This document shows, piece after piece, positions 1 to 17,589 of a stretch of DNA of 64,000 nucleotides. Location of the stretch: contig OY540822.1 in NCBI GenBank assembly GCA_961205875.1, positions 16,556,501 to 16,620,500 on the forward strand, given 5' to 3'. The translations under genes and the position numbers were made by a program. Numbering within the stretch: the first letter of the stretch is position 1; every line of letters begins with the position of its first letter. The DNA comes from Sialis fuliginosa. Its lineage: Eukaryota > Arthropoda > Insecta > Megaloptera > Sialidae. The notes under the pieces are model-generated. The model saw only the letters and a list, made by a program, of their open reading frames with translations, was not told the DNA's origin and searched no databases.

Positions 1-1800
1 TTGTTTCACATCACCGTGATAAGATGTCATAGAGTTTAATTTAAAGACACATGGCCTTAAGGTAACGCAGTAGTAATTGTGTTTACAGACACCCAAGGAA
101 ATTCCAGTTACCCAAAAGCCAATATGTAAGTTCCAAGTATTTTTCTTATGCCTAATAGTTTGTTATTTTGTTTGCTAGTTTGCTCGTGTTTTTTTTCTTA
201 ATTACTAATTCAAAGCATATATAAATCAAGCGTCAATAACTGCCAGCGAGGGGCAAAACGGTTATAAAATATAACATACATATGTAAAATGTTAAGTCGT
301 GACGCTTAATAAATTAAATATAAAATATAATCAGCTGTGAAGATTATCATACAATTATTAAAATAAAATAGGGTGACCAGAAACATATCTGCGTTAATAA
401 AATACACATATCAGATAATGCCTCCAAACACAGTACAATAAAACTCTGGGACTAGCTAACGATCACTAACATTTGCATTTAGTTTTAAAGTAAGACATTG
501 ACAAAACAGAGAACAAGTTTTACTGTACTTAAATTAATTATAAGTAAAATACAATGCAATACAATACAATACAATAATAAAGGAGGTCCGGTCCCTATTA
601 GTTATGTTAAATCTATTTGATTACATTCAAAATCAAAAACCATTATCTTTATATTTACAATAAAATAAATAAGAGATGAAAAAAGCCACAAATTAATTTC
701 GATGTATCATTATTTTTAATGATGTATTCATTTGAACTTTGGGCATATTACACTTAAAAACTATTTATTAAAATATTAAATATTGTCTGAAAAAATCAGA
801 CATATTGAAACAATCGATACAAAATTAAAGTGTACATTTATTTTTGATTAAGATTTAGTAACTTTTTTTGATTTTAATTTATTGCTTCAACGATTCCAGT
901 CGATTACAATCATCAGTTCACGTTATATATCGTTGTTTTGTTATATGTAAGAAGTGCTTTCGACAAAACCCATCGCTTTTTTAATCAAATTATTATTCTG
1001 AATTGTTTCTCCCTAAAACTAATTGTTTACATTTAACGACTCCTTCGTTAAACAACACCTTATAAATAATTTGTACAAAGCGTATTCATATATACCTATA
1101 TATAAATACAAACGTTTCTTCTCACACAAAATAAAGTAAAGCAGTCACCCTATTAGATAATATCAATAAAAATCACATTGAGGTAAATATCTATTCAAAC
1201 ACTGCGTTTGTGTTTGCACTTACCGTTACAACAATGACTGAATAGACACCTCATAGATTGACATATTAGACTTAATTGTGATGTATAAAACCAACCAACT
1301 TTTACTTTAAATTAAATGTGCGACATTCTTACTTATTATATTATAATTTTATATTTGCAGTAGGTAATAAATATATATCAAACAAACAACAAAATTACTC
1401 TGCACCTTTTTTGTAATAAATAATAATAATTATTGACAAGCAAAAGAAAACGATTGAATTGTTTTATTTCGATTCTGTTATTGCAGATGTTTATGTAATT
1501 ATTATATTTTTACAATCAAACACATAAAATATATATCAATAATATTAAAATGAGTATTTATTCAAGTTACAGGCACAATTTATTCTGATTTTCTATTATC
1601 AGAAAAGGTTTTTGTTGATTTTACAGCCTTGATATTGGTATCATTCATGTCCATCTCATCTCATCAATTAAAAACATTAAAAAAACAATCATTCATCAAA
1701 AATATTATATCTTTTACAAGTTACAACTAAAAACAACAAAACTAGACATAAACATCTACAATAACCATTGCAGGTACATTGTACACGTTGTTCACGACAA
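1..1800. other. AT-rich 3' flank of Medea, no gene seen
   Basis: This stretch follows the Medea stop codon and must include its 3' UTR. It is strongly AT-rich and has no reading frame with recognisable protein content. A short ACAAT pentamer microsatellite lies at about 551-580. Several AATAAA-like hexamers on the minus strand could serve for polyadenylation, but none stands out. Confidence 0.6.
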
Positions 1801-7606
<5,806 letters not shown>

Positions 7607-9669
7607 TTAATCACCGAGATCACTATCTCTATCTCCGATAAGGAACAAGAACTGGAATGCGATACCGAGCAATGCCGTACCGAGTAAATCTCCAATCGCA
7701 GTTAAATACGGAATCGCCGAGTTATCAGGATCCATTTCTAGTTTCCACATCCAGTGAATCATGATATGGCAGATGTATAACAACAAAAACACCTGAAAAT
7801 AAACAAACAGTAATTAAACGGTACAACTATTAACAATTTACATTTACCTGAAGTAATGCCGCACTCAAATACACAATCATAAATATAACCGTTAAAGAAG
7901 TATGTCCAGCTTCTACGTAACTGATTAAGTACGTAAATATTAAATGTCCTGGGATTACCATTGCCAACAGTACTCTGGCTGTTCTTGCGTGTCCTCCTCA
8001 AAAATCAATTACAGTTATTAAATACATTATTAAATATAATAAATATTAGATACCTGAACTGCAAAAAGCTGCAGCCGGGTCAAAACATATTCTGTGATTT
8101 CTTGGCAGTTGTCCCAGCGTACAAGACTTGTGTAAAGAAGTTGAGATTCTGCTCGCTTGAACTCCGACCAAATTACCCCCGACTCCGTTAATAACTAACT
8201 GATACACGGCTATACCTTTGTAATTAGATATCGTAAAATCTAATATAAGTCCGCCCATACTAAAACAAAAAACAATATTGTCTATTAAATACCTAAAGTC
8301 TTGTCAATCATAAATATATAATTCTACATATTATTATATCTATTGTTTGTACGACAAGTGCTTCAGAGACTTAATTGTTGTTCCACTGCGTGCATCATAT
8401 CATCTGCTTACATAGATCGGAAACACACATAGTTTTTTTTTTTTAATAAATTTCAAACAACTTTTGGTTCACATAGAAGTTAATTATGTTATTTACAAGT
8501 GCAAAACTTCAAAATGATCGATCAACTTGACTAACATTGTCCAAGATTGGTGCCAGTACCTTAAGATAGGTATAATAAATACCTGCTGATTAACATGGCC
8601 GATATAACAGGAACCCAACCTTCACTCAGAACTGACTTGGTATGAGGATGTCGTGCAGCTATGTGGCCCCATAACGGTACAGAGAATGCACTCAAGATCA
8701 ATATCACTGGAGCTACCCAAACAGTCGAAGCTAAATAAATAAATAAATAAATAAATAATTAAAAACTTTGTCAGAATTATGTTATGATAACAAACACTTT
8801 ACCTATAATAACATAAAACCGTGATGATATCCACGATAACAATGCCAGCGTCGTCAGATCTCCCAGACTTGCCGCGATAGGTGTGGCCACGTTATCAGGA
8901 TTGATGTGGTAACGATCCGATAGTAAAATAACAATAACCATTATGACTCCGAGGACAAAACTGGCCAATGCTGCTGTCAGAACGCTACTAGAAGCCAGAA
9001 GTAAAGCGTGATTCATGTTGAATTTCCCTTCTGGCACCCAGCCCATCACGACCGCTGCTATCGATGCTAGGAAACCTATAACGATCGCTTGACACTGAAA
9101 TATAAGTCAGATTTATATTGAAAAATATTCACTTGTGTTTTTCATTTAGTTTACCTGAATTAAAGCTAAATTGGCTGATATAAGTTTTACAGACTCGCTA
9201 AATGAATTTAGGTAGCCCATGTTGGCTTGCGTAGACAGACGAGAAGCCAAAGTCATTTCAAGATTACCTTTAAGACCTAGCAGTGCCGGTACGAGAATAT
9301 ATAGTTCGGGTACTTTACGGAATACTGACCAATGCTGTACGACATCTAATACTATACTCGCTGCGACCATACCGAAACCAGCCAGTAAATACGGGATAAA
9401 CATTTGTAAAGATATAGCGAGCATGCTCTCTTCGCAGTCTTTGTAAGTTTCAGTGAAATTAGAAGAGCCACGTATGTTGGATTCTTCTGATTCTGATTCA
9501 GACTGTTTATCTGATTCATTTTCATCCTGCAATAAATTTAAACGTACGTGTACAATTTAATGTAACGCTGACGCATTTGTTATCTTACTTTGCTTTTGTG
9601 ATTTTCGGGAAGTAATAATACTTTTGATGACATTTTTCTAGATCTCAATTCATAGTTTTGATTATCCAT
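7607..9669 (-). CDS. SLC41 / MgtE-type magnesium transporter
   Basis: Multi-pass membrane protein of the SLC41 family, animal relatives of bacterial MgtE that carry Mg2+ across the plasma or organelle membranes. Exons in transcript order: 9589-9669, 9155-9526, 8803-9094, 8583-8730, 8054-8259, 7848-7996, 7607-7792. They total 477 aa, close to the roughly 500 aa usual for the family. The protein opens [13 protein letters not shown], then has an acidic Ser/Glu stretch, then two internally homologous membrane halves. Each half ends with the MgtE signature: [19 protein letters not shown] in the first and [19 protein letters not shown] in the second. Hydrophobic helices fill most of exons 2-7, and [20 protein letters not shown] marks the second half. 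The acceptor at 7993-7998 is a tandem NAG, so two forms differing by one Gly are possible. Whether it corresponds to A1, A2 or A3 cannot be decided here. Confidence 0.93.
8538..8567. repeat. Terminus of the ACTGGCACCAGT repeat family
   Basis: TCCAAGATTGGTGCCAGTAC in an SLC41 intron matches one end of the repeat family described at 32375-32627. The other end is not visible, so this looks like a fragment. Confidence 0.5.
8732..8757. repeat. AAAT tetranucleotide microsatellite
   Basis: About six copies of TAAA directly abut the acceptor of the fourth SLC41 exon (exon starts at 8730). On the minus strand this forms the T-rich tract in front of the splice site. Confidence 0.7.
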
Positions 9670-11128
9670 TATGACAGAATATCGTTATCTAAAAATAAAT
9701 ATTAGTTTTTATTGTATCATATATAAAACATAACCTATCAACTTGAGATATTTATTATTAATTAAATATGACATTAAATAAATATTATAATTAAATAAAT
9801 GATATTAGAATGAAAATATACCTCGATACATCTTTAGAAGTAATATTAAATAGATTTTACACTAAATAAAATACTTCAATGTTTACACATAACCAATAAG
9901 ACGTCAACAACTTTTTTAATGAATCGTAATTTGAAATTTTATCATTATTTACGTAAAATGTTAAAAATAATTATCATTGCTGAATGAATTAATTTTTAAT
10001 TAGTTACACTTTTAAAACGATTTCTTTCGTAATTATTTTGCCACGTCTAAGAACAAATTGATTGGATATTAATGTATAAACATCATTTTTGTATTCATAT
10101 ATTTCTTATCACAAAAGTTTAAAAGAAACGTTATTATTGCTTCATTTGTGTAAAAACCGATTAATACCTATGTTAATTTATTTAGCATTGAAGTTATTTC
10201 TGAATAAGTATATATAAAGAATTTAGCCAGCTATAGAAAACACCTAAAATATAAATTAATTAAAAAAAAAAACACAATTTTTAATTAGAACATTTTATTA
10301 GTTATTAAAAAATTGACAAATACATTACAGATAAATACAATTTATCTGTTAACACAGAATTTTGTTAAAACCAAGGTTTAAAAATAATGGACTGAAATTT
10401 AAAAATACATCTTATAAAAAATATTTAGATATTAATAATCAATATTATATATCAAATATATATACAACTATTGTATCAGCTACTTTAATTATTAAATACT
10501 AAGAATCACATTGAGTGTGGCTTCTTAAAGCCTGAGATCACAGATTTATAAAAATATTAAGACTTATTAAATTGCCAGATTAATTAAAAAGCGTATTTGT
10601 TTATTTGCGGTACATTTAATTTATCTAGATCAGAATTTAACCTATATTCAAACCAATTAGGATTCCACTGATCTAGACTAAAGCCTATTATTTACTAACA
10701 CACAACAAAAATAATACTGACGGACAAAATTAGTGATATTTAAAATAATCATGTATTTGTCGTAAATCAATTACGATCTGAATTTGATTGAAAAACATGT
10801 CAAAAATCATTCAGAAAACGTTTATTAATTATGGCACTTTAGTCCAAAGATTAAATATTCTTTTACTTCTTTACTTTAGTCAAAAAATAAAAGAATTCAA
10901 AACAAATAAATTCAATTCAATTCTTGAAACAAATCTTACAAACTAATAATTATCAAATGAAAAAACAAACTTCATTCTGATTAAATAGAGTATTTTGTTT
11001 TTTTTTAAATCAGTCAAAACATTTAATTGCGTATCAATCAGAACAAATTAAAATTACAATAAATCAGTCAAAATTAATATGCAAGAAATTTGAGCAAAAT
11101 AACATATTAAATTTAACAACAAATGGTT
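9670..11128. other. Intergenic AT-rich DNA: SLC41 5' flank, porcupine 3' UTR
   Basis: There are 1.46 kb between the SLC41 start codon and the porcupine stop codon. I see no coding content, RNA gene or clear mobile element, only A/T runs. The SLC41 promoter and the porcupine 3' UTR must lie here. Confidence 0.55.
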
Positions 11129-12797
11129 TTAATCGTCATACTCATCATCTCTTGGCTCCAGACTCCACAGGGCGAAAAATAACAAAACCGTAATAACATG
11201 ACCGATATAAAACAAACCAGCCCAAAGACTGATTGAATGAACCAACTCATTAGTTACTCTAGCCAGAACTATCTCTTCAAAGATAACACCCAAATACGCT
11301 AATTGGAAAATAGAAACCAAGCTAAAAAATACATTAACAATTACTGTGACCGGATGATATTTCTTGTATCTATGATCGCATTGTACACATTCATGAGCCA
11401 AAATGCAACAACTTGAACGTTCAGAAAGATAAAAACGAACCATGAATTCCACATACGCGTATATTCCTAAAGAGAACAATACCAGTGCTAGAGACATATT
11501 AAAGCCGTGGAGAGCTGCTGAGATGACATATGTACACACAATTGCACCAATTGAACCGACGTGGCCGCGGGCTGGTCGAAATACATCTGAAAAATACACA
11601 GTCAAATCTACTTGTAATTTAATAACTAGATCAAATTACATACAATATTTAAGCCACTTGTGCATCGGGATGTTCCAGTTTATGACGACACCTGCCATAG
11701 AGCGTGGTAATTCAATGTGCATTACGTTAACGGTATTTGTGTACGGAAGACCTCCGGTGATCAGCATGATTTCCGTAAAAAACATAACAAAGTAGTGGCT
11801 GCTACGATACATTAAAGCATCACGGTACACGTGAAAAGGTCTGAAAATCAATAAATCATATCATTTACAACGTTCAATTATCGATTAGTGATAGTAGGTA
11901 CTCACAAGCCGCCGTATTCAGTCGATATAACATAACCCCAACAGTTTGAGAACGTTATGAAAACAGTTGCACCAAATAATTTTACAAAGATTTTAAATAA
12001 ATTATACATTGTCTGAAATAATTAATTCGCTATTAATCAATACATTCTTTTTTATTTAATTAAATAAGTACTTACAAGGCCGGCCGTTTGGAAATTATCG
12101 TAATCTCTGTGGCGAATCCACGGTCCAAAGAAACTTGTCGTTAGATTAAAAATATATCCAAAATACGATGTGAACCACGGTAAAAACTGATAATTGTAGT
12201 CGTACGCGACACTTATGGCTTTCATCGCTATGATCATTTGTACACCACGCAGTTGTTTCCATATAGCCGTTTCAATCAAGATTTCGCTACAAAAAATACA
12301 AAATATTATTTTCTGCACGATGATAAAGGTACACGTATATCTACCTGATAATCAGGTATACGACTGCAATTAGCGCAAATGTGGCTGTCGAGTACGGTTT
12401 TGCAAAACAGCGTGTAAGTATCAGAATGGCATACGTGAATACACCATACGCTACAATGTGATATACGTGATGCATTGATAAATTGAAGTACATTATAAAA
12501 ATACCACCGCTAACAGACAATAAATGTTTGGACCATTTTGGAATTCCTGTAATTAAAATTAAGTACATAAGTAAACAGTTTACTGATAGTGACATACAAA
12601 ATACAGTACTTACGAGAAATAATTAAATATCTATAAGCTAGCGATAACATAAATGAGATAAAGAATAATACTGCAACAGAAGACATAGTAGGGGCAGCAC
12701 AGTAATACAGCCCCAATAAAAACCGGTCTACAATAAAGTTGAAATCCCATTTTGAACCAAATAATGTGTACACGAACTCAGACTGTCGAAGATTCAT
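11129..12797 (-). CDS. por: Porcupine, Wnt-specific O-acyltransferase (MBOAT family)
   Basis: ER-membrane MBOAT enzyme that attaches palmitoleate to a conserved serine of Wnt proteins, needed for their secretion. Exons in transcript order: 12614-12797, 12345-12546, 12076-12286, 11906-12012, 11644-11840, 11129-11586. They total 452 aa, the usual porcupine length. The sequence is nearly all hydrophobic helices. Diagnostic blocks are WKQLRGVQMIIAMKAISVAY, FGYIFNLTTSFFGPWI, the NWNIPMHKWLKYYVFRPAR active-site loop with the MBOAT Asn (about residue 290), and SAALHGFN with the catalytic His at about 327. These match porcupine rather than other MBOATs such as Hhat or GOAT. The ATG at 12795-12797 opens MNLRQSEFVYTLFGSKWDF. 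The 5' flank at 12798-12930 is less AT-rich than its surroundings and probably holds the promoter. Confidence 0.95.
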
Positions 12798-13206
12798 TTT
12801 AAACTAGTATTTAACAGTGAATCACTGAACACATAACCTTTTCACGCCACCGGCAAAACAATTGACACACGAGAAACACGCTTCTTCAGAGCCGCCTAGT
12901 GGCTAAATGCATAACGAGAACCAAAGTTTTACGTTGGTAAATTGGTAACGCTGATTTTTATGAATTCTTGGCAATTTCAATGAACATAAATATATTTTTT
13001 TTATTTGTGCAATATACGCGTATCTTTGCTATGACGAACGCTATGTATGAATAAAAATATTACTCATGTATTAATGAACAATATTCACAACATTATTAAT
13101 TGATTACCAGTATAAATTCAAACAAATATCAAGAGAAAATCTTCCGCGCCCGCACAAACTGTCAATTCGAATTAATAATGGCTCTAATGGCTTCTACCTA
13201 GTATAA

Positions 13207-13370
13207 TTTTTAATAAACCAGATTTTTTTGCTTCAATAATGCAAATGGCGCGAATTTATTTTAAAATTAATTTCTATTTTTTTGTAAATAAATACATTAC
13301 CCATAATACACTAGATAAAGTTATTTATTAGAAATTATTTATAAAACATGCTAAAAATCTTTTTTTTATG
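13207..13370. repeat. Duplicated upstream segment, copy near porcupine
   Basis: This segment repeats 17590-17740 in the same orientation. The shared core includes GGCGCGAATTTATTTT, a run ending GTAAATAAATACATTA, and TTTATAAAACATGCT. It lies about 410-570 bp upstream of the porcupine start, and the other copy about 445-595 bp upstream of the primase start. The GGCGCGAA core resembles an E2F site read on the minus strand. Function is inferred only. Confidence 0.6.
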
Positions 13371-13760
13371 TTCATTTATTTATGCTGATTCATAACTCTT
13401 AAAATTTAATTATCAATTAATATTTATTTATTGTCATGTTATTTTGTTTCTATTTGTATTAAACAAATAAAATAAGTTTTGATAAAAAAACTCACCGACT
13501 GAAAACAATAATTGCACAATACATGCACTTATTTTACAGGAAAAATAAAAATGTTATGTAAATGTATAACCACTGAATATACAAAAGTAAAAATGTTTAC
13601 TATGAATACGATAAATTATATTTAAAGAATGATAAGATAAAACTCGATACAAAAATAAATATTCTTTATTTAGATACAAAATTGCACATTTGCCAGATAA
13701 TTATTCCTGATTTAATTAGGTTATGTCCGAACTGTAATTCTAAACAATTTAATTTTTTTT

Positions 13761-13987
13761 AATTATCTTAGGTACATTATATAAATCACAGGTATTGGCA
13801 TTAATTTAAATAATTATCTTTGGCTGAGGGGCTACGCCTGATGGCCAATAACTTAAATTAAAAAAAAAAAAAATTATCTTAAGTACACTAATTATATAAA
13901 TCACAGGTACCAGTATTAAATTAAATAATCACATTATTTTAAGTACACATACTTCTATAAATCACAGATATTGTTACTAATTTAAAA
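13761..13987. repeat. Degenerate tandem repeat with a poly(A)-tailed insert
   Basis: Three copies of a unit read roughly ATTATCTTAAGTACA, a spacer, then TATAAATCACAG and an AT tail. They begin near 13771, 13872 and 13933. The first two are separated by a less AT-rich piece (GAGGGGCTACGCCTGATGG) ending in a run of A, which looks like a small retroposed insert. A fourth half-unit (TATAAATCACAG) lies near 14395. Confidence 0.5.
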
Positions 13988-14089
13988 AAATAATTCCAGC
14001 AAGACACGCACGAGTGTATGCCATAAGGGTTCCGAAGTGGAATGTTAGGAATCACTTACAGGTACATTTTTAAGTTAAAAAATATAAAA

Positions 14090-14345
14090 AAGTGTAAAGT
14101 TGTACTGATTTGGTGATGTGCCATCATTTGAATTTTTAATTAAAAGCCCAGATTTTCTGTATCAATCAACACGAATAGCTCTTCATACTATTTTTTACTG
14201 TATTGTTCAGTTAATTTTGTTGACGGTTATGAGACAAAATAGAGTCAAAATCTGGTGGTTCTACTATTCAACCAATATCGTGTTTAAATAAATTTATTAA
14301 ACTGTAAATTTACTTGTAAATTATAAAAAACCTTTTTCTTTTTTC
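14090..14345 (-). pseudogene. Decayed copy of primase large subunit first exon
   Basis: This stretch matches 16861-17175, the first coding exon of the adjacent primase gene, along its length and in the same orientation. Shared blocks include TTGGTGATGTGCCATCAT, TTCATAC..TTTTTACTGTATT, TTGACGGTTATGAGACA, GTCAAAATC.GG.GGTTCTACT and CTTGTAAATT. It has internal deletions that are not multiples of three and no open frame, so it is non-functional as protein. It lies just downstream of the primase stop codon. Confidence 0.8.
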
Positions 14346-14525
14346 CCGACTTTCTCAAAAAAAAATTAATAAATTAGAAAGTGGACACACTGTTATATAA
14401 ATCACAGATAACGTTATCAGCCTAATTCACTAAATACCAAAATGCAGAAATTGATTGTTTTCTTTCAGATCACCTACAAAGACAGACAAATACTATTTTT
14501 GTAAAGAAATCAAAATTACATCATG

Positions 14526-17145
14526 TTACTGGTTTATGTTTGTCTTTGATTCTAATTCTAATTTAGACGTTACAAGCCTGTAATAATCATTCGGATGAAA
14601 TACCGTGGTAGTTTCTACTTCGTGTACTGTCTTTAGATATTTTGAACAGCAGTAATGATATCTTAGACAGGTTTTATTTTTCATAATATCCTCAATATCT
14701 GCAAAATAAACATCGTTCTATCATCTGATTATATAATATAATATAATATAATATAATATATATACACTCACCATTTATTGGGAACTCTTTAGATGTAAGA
14801 TTCCTTTGTAATTCTTGCGGGGTACATGAATCGAAGTAACAACCCGCCATTTTTGAGCCTTTGCCGATTTCACACATAGTCGAACATTGAAATGCATTGT
14901 AATTACCAGAGTATATTTTATCTATGTAGAAATTATACGCAGTTCTGAATTTTTTGGCGCTTATACTGCGGGGAGCTATGTCTTCTTTAAGATGTTTGTA
15001 GACGGTAGACTTATTAAACCCAGCACGTTTCAGAAACAGAATATATGATCTTATAGCTGTGGCATCTGGATTATAGTTGTCTCGCATTTTCTCCATTGTT
15101 CGAGTCATACACGGAGGAAATGCTTCTTTTATTATCTTAGGTGTAATTACCACTTTAGGTTTTGGGATCTCTGTCGTATCATCTGGATTATAGCTGTTTT
15201 GCATTTTCTCCATTGTTCGAGTCGTACACGGAGGAAATGCTTCTTTTATTGTCTTAGGTGTAATTACCACTTTAGGTTTTGGGATCTCTTCCGTATCTGG
15301 TATTTCAAATTCATCCAAGATCCAATCATCAGGTAAATCTTCTAAATATGACTGAACAGTTTGACTAGTTTCATCTGATTTTTCAATGTTAATTTTAGGT
15401 ATATTTTCAATGTTAATTTTAGGTATATTTTTAATGTTACTTTTAGGTATGGTCAGTGAATTGTCTATTTGCAAATCAAGAGACTGCAGAGATGTAGTTG
15501 TAACTATGGAATCTATCATTTCATTTAAAACATGAGAGACTTCTTTCACTAATTCAGTGGACAGAATTGTTTCATGATCTAATTTCATTGTTTGATTGAA
15601 ATATTGATTGGGATGATTGACTTCGATGTCTTGACCATACTTACATTTAAAGTACTTACTGCACGCAGTCTGACATTTTTTTTTACCTACATCGTTCATT
15701 ATATCTTCGATATCTGAAATGTACAATACAGGTTAAATATGTCTCTACAATTAACAAAAATTACAGTTAAAAATGTGAATACTATAAAGGATTCGTACCA
15801 ACTTCTGGAAGATTGTCATTATTGAGTTGTGAGCGTATGATGCTCTCGCTTTCGACTTTAAACGGGCAGCCGTGATCATCATTTTCGTCACCACTCATAT
15901 TCAGTATGTCCGTGCACGAAAATGGCTTGTAATCAATACGGCTACCGACTAAACCATAGTCGTGTTGGATGTAGTAAAGATATTTTTTAATGAACGTGTA
16001 TTCTGGCATATTCTTAAGGAAGTTTTGACGCATCAACTGGATGCACTCTTCTACGCCAACGCCCATACCTTAACATCACAAACACAATAAGATTACAAAA
16101 TCGCTTTAATTGTTACGGTGACTGTACCTTTCAAAAACAAATGGTACTGCCTTCTACCATTGAACTTGATTTGCCCTCTTCTTACGAGCTTTTCATGCAG
16201 TCTGCGCATGCACGGCGGGTAATTTGGTACGGCCTTATTATATATTTCTTTGACAGTGTAGTTGTAACCGCGTTCGCTGTAATATGATACTTTCCTCTCG
16301 GCTTGAATCTTTTCTATCACGGCCTGCAGCTGCCAATTAATGTGATTTTTGTTCAATTTTAGAACGCTATTCTCGTAATTATCCTAAAACAGTTAATATT
16401 TAACTCAATGTCTTACTTAATGGTTAAACAATAAACTTACATTCATTTGTTTAGATAGATGAATCCTGTAGAAATTTGCTATCGGCGACCAATAGTATTT
16501 TTCACTAAAATATACGTAGTTATTTTGTAGGATAGCTTCGTGATTTTCAAACAGTTCAACTGCATATTTGGTCTTTGTTTTATAAAATATCTTTTCTTTA
16601 AATATCAATTTGTTATGTTCTTGAAAATCATCAAAGAGCATTAAAAATTTTTGTAATTTTTGTTTCTCATAATCATCAATAACTTCTAAATCTAAATTTA
16701 CCATTTCTATAAATTTTTGTTTTTCTGTCTGCGACATTCTAAAATATTTTGTCTTGAAATATTTAACTTCCATGTTGATTAGCCAGTTGATGGATTCATG
16801 GTTTTCGGAAAACGCCTTCATTGCCACTAGTAATGATAAATGATCAAGTTGGCGGTAGCGAACTTGATCTGGTGATGTACCATCATTGGGATTTTTAATT
16901 AAATCCCCATAAAATCCCAAATTTTCTTTATAAATCGACAGAAATAGTTCTTCATACCATTTTTCACTGTATTCTTCGGGTATTTTTAAAGTTGTTTGAT
17001 TAATTAATTTATAGATTTTAATTTTATTGACAGCTATGAGACATAGCTCGTCAATATTGGTGGAGTCAAAATCAGGCGGTTCTACTGATAATCCAATGTC
17101 ATGTTTATACAGATCAATTAAACTTTTTTTATTAAACTTTAACAT
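14526..17145 (-). CDS. Prim2: DNA primase large subunit (PRIM2) with a duplicated 4Fe-4S domain
   Basis: Non-catalytic subunit of DNA polymerase alpha-primase that helps start RNA primers at replication origins and lagging strands in the nucleus. Exons in transcript order: 16441-17145, 16128-16383, 15799-16068, 14772-15713, 14526-14698. They total 781 aa against about 510 in human. The N-terminal domain contains YRQLDHLSLLVAMKAF and MEVKYFKTKYFRM. The first 4Fe-4S domain has YPPC (Cys293), PFSC (372), HGCPF (388) and TACSKYF (428), spaced as in human. A linker with 8- and 39-residue repeats follows. A second, shorter 4Fe-4S-like domain then has FPPC (573 and 612), AFQC (687), GCYF (702) and CCSKYL (742). 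The second copy lacks the intron present after LFLK in the first but keeps the phase-1 intron before DIEDIM. The start at 17143-17145 follows a strong acceptor-like tract; the frame is also open to an ATG at 17229, but that part is remnant sequence. Confidence 0.92.
14736..14764. repeat. ATAAT pentamer microsatellite
   Basis: Tandem TAATA units lie inside the last intron of the primase gene, just downstream of its donor site. The matching remnant near 17265 has only a short AT run instead. Confidence 0.7.
15062..15295 (-). repeat. 117-bp tandem coding repeat in the primase gene
   Basis: Two nearly identical 117-bp units (15179-15295, then 15062-15178 in reading direction) each encode 39 residues containing PKPKVVITPK, IKEAFPPC and TRTMEKM. 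The repeat keeps the reading frame. It duplicates the segment with the first cysteine of the second 4Fe-4S-like domain. Few differences separate the units, so the event is recent or homogenised. Confidence 0.9.
15381..15452 (-). repeat. 24-bp coding repeat (NIPKINIE) x3
   Basis: Three consecutive 8-residue units NIPKSNIK, NIPKINIE and NIPKINIE lie in the linker between the two 4Fe-4S domains. The DNA period is 24 bp, so the array is in frame. Confidence 0.85.
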
Positions 17146-17214
17146 GATGTGCTCGTACTTGTAAATTCTAAAAAAAACCTTAGATATAGAATAGCAGTTA
17201 TGATATTTATGACA

Positions 17215-17357
17215 GGTTTTATTATTCACGATATCCTCAATATAAACATCGTTCTATCGTCTGATTATAATATATATAAATAAGTACACTCACCTTCTAT
17301 TGGAAACTCTTTAGATGTTACATTATTTCGTAATTTTTCCGGGGACCATTTGGTCAT
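17215..17357 (-). pseudogene. Decayed copy of the last primase exons, upstream of the gene
   Basis: This matches 14670-14830, the end of the second 4Fe-4S-like domain: the coding end (remnant reads SPEKLRNNVTSKEFPIE), the donor GGTGAGTGTA, the intron core ACATCGTTCTATC.TCTGATTATA and the start of the final exon (DIEDIVNNKTC). The TTTGCAG splice acceptor present at 14699-14706 has been lost. An ATG at 17355-17357 precedes the remnant. It could be part of the 5' UTR of the working gene but no longer makes a complete protein piece. Confidence 0.75.
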
Positions 17358-17589
17358 TGTAAATCCGAATTACAAATGTTACAAATGGCTTCTAACAGCC
17401 CTAACTCGTAACACATCCGACATCCGGTCAGAATTGCATCATAGATCGAATACATTCGGATTTTGTCGTGTCTTCGGAAAGGGCAATTCTCTGCGCTACG
17501 GAATATAACGAATGTGTCTTATCTAAACATAACCATCACTGGACTCACATGAATATAGCTCGCGCACCGCCACTGCATCCGGTGTTATT

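Larger units (their letters stand above)
12798..14089. other. Porcupine 5' flank and spacer
   Basis: AT-rich spacer between porcupine and the primase locus. It contains the duplicated 160-bp segment (13207-13370) and a short degenerate tandem repeat (13761-13987), both listed separately. No protein-coding frame of note is present. Confidence 0.5.

Noticed and set aside
11442-11795. 117-codon plus-strand frame
   Set aside because: It is antisense to porcupine exons 5-6 and has no recognisable features.
17146-17229. Upstream ATG giving a longer primase N-terminus (MNNKTCHKYHNC)
   Set aside because: The sequence matches the decayed copy of the last primase exon, and a strong splice-acceptor tract lies between it and the ATG at 17145. 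The family's N-terminal region begins near the later ATG.
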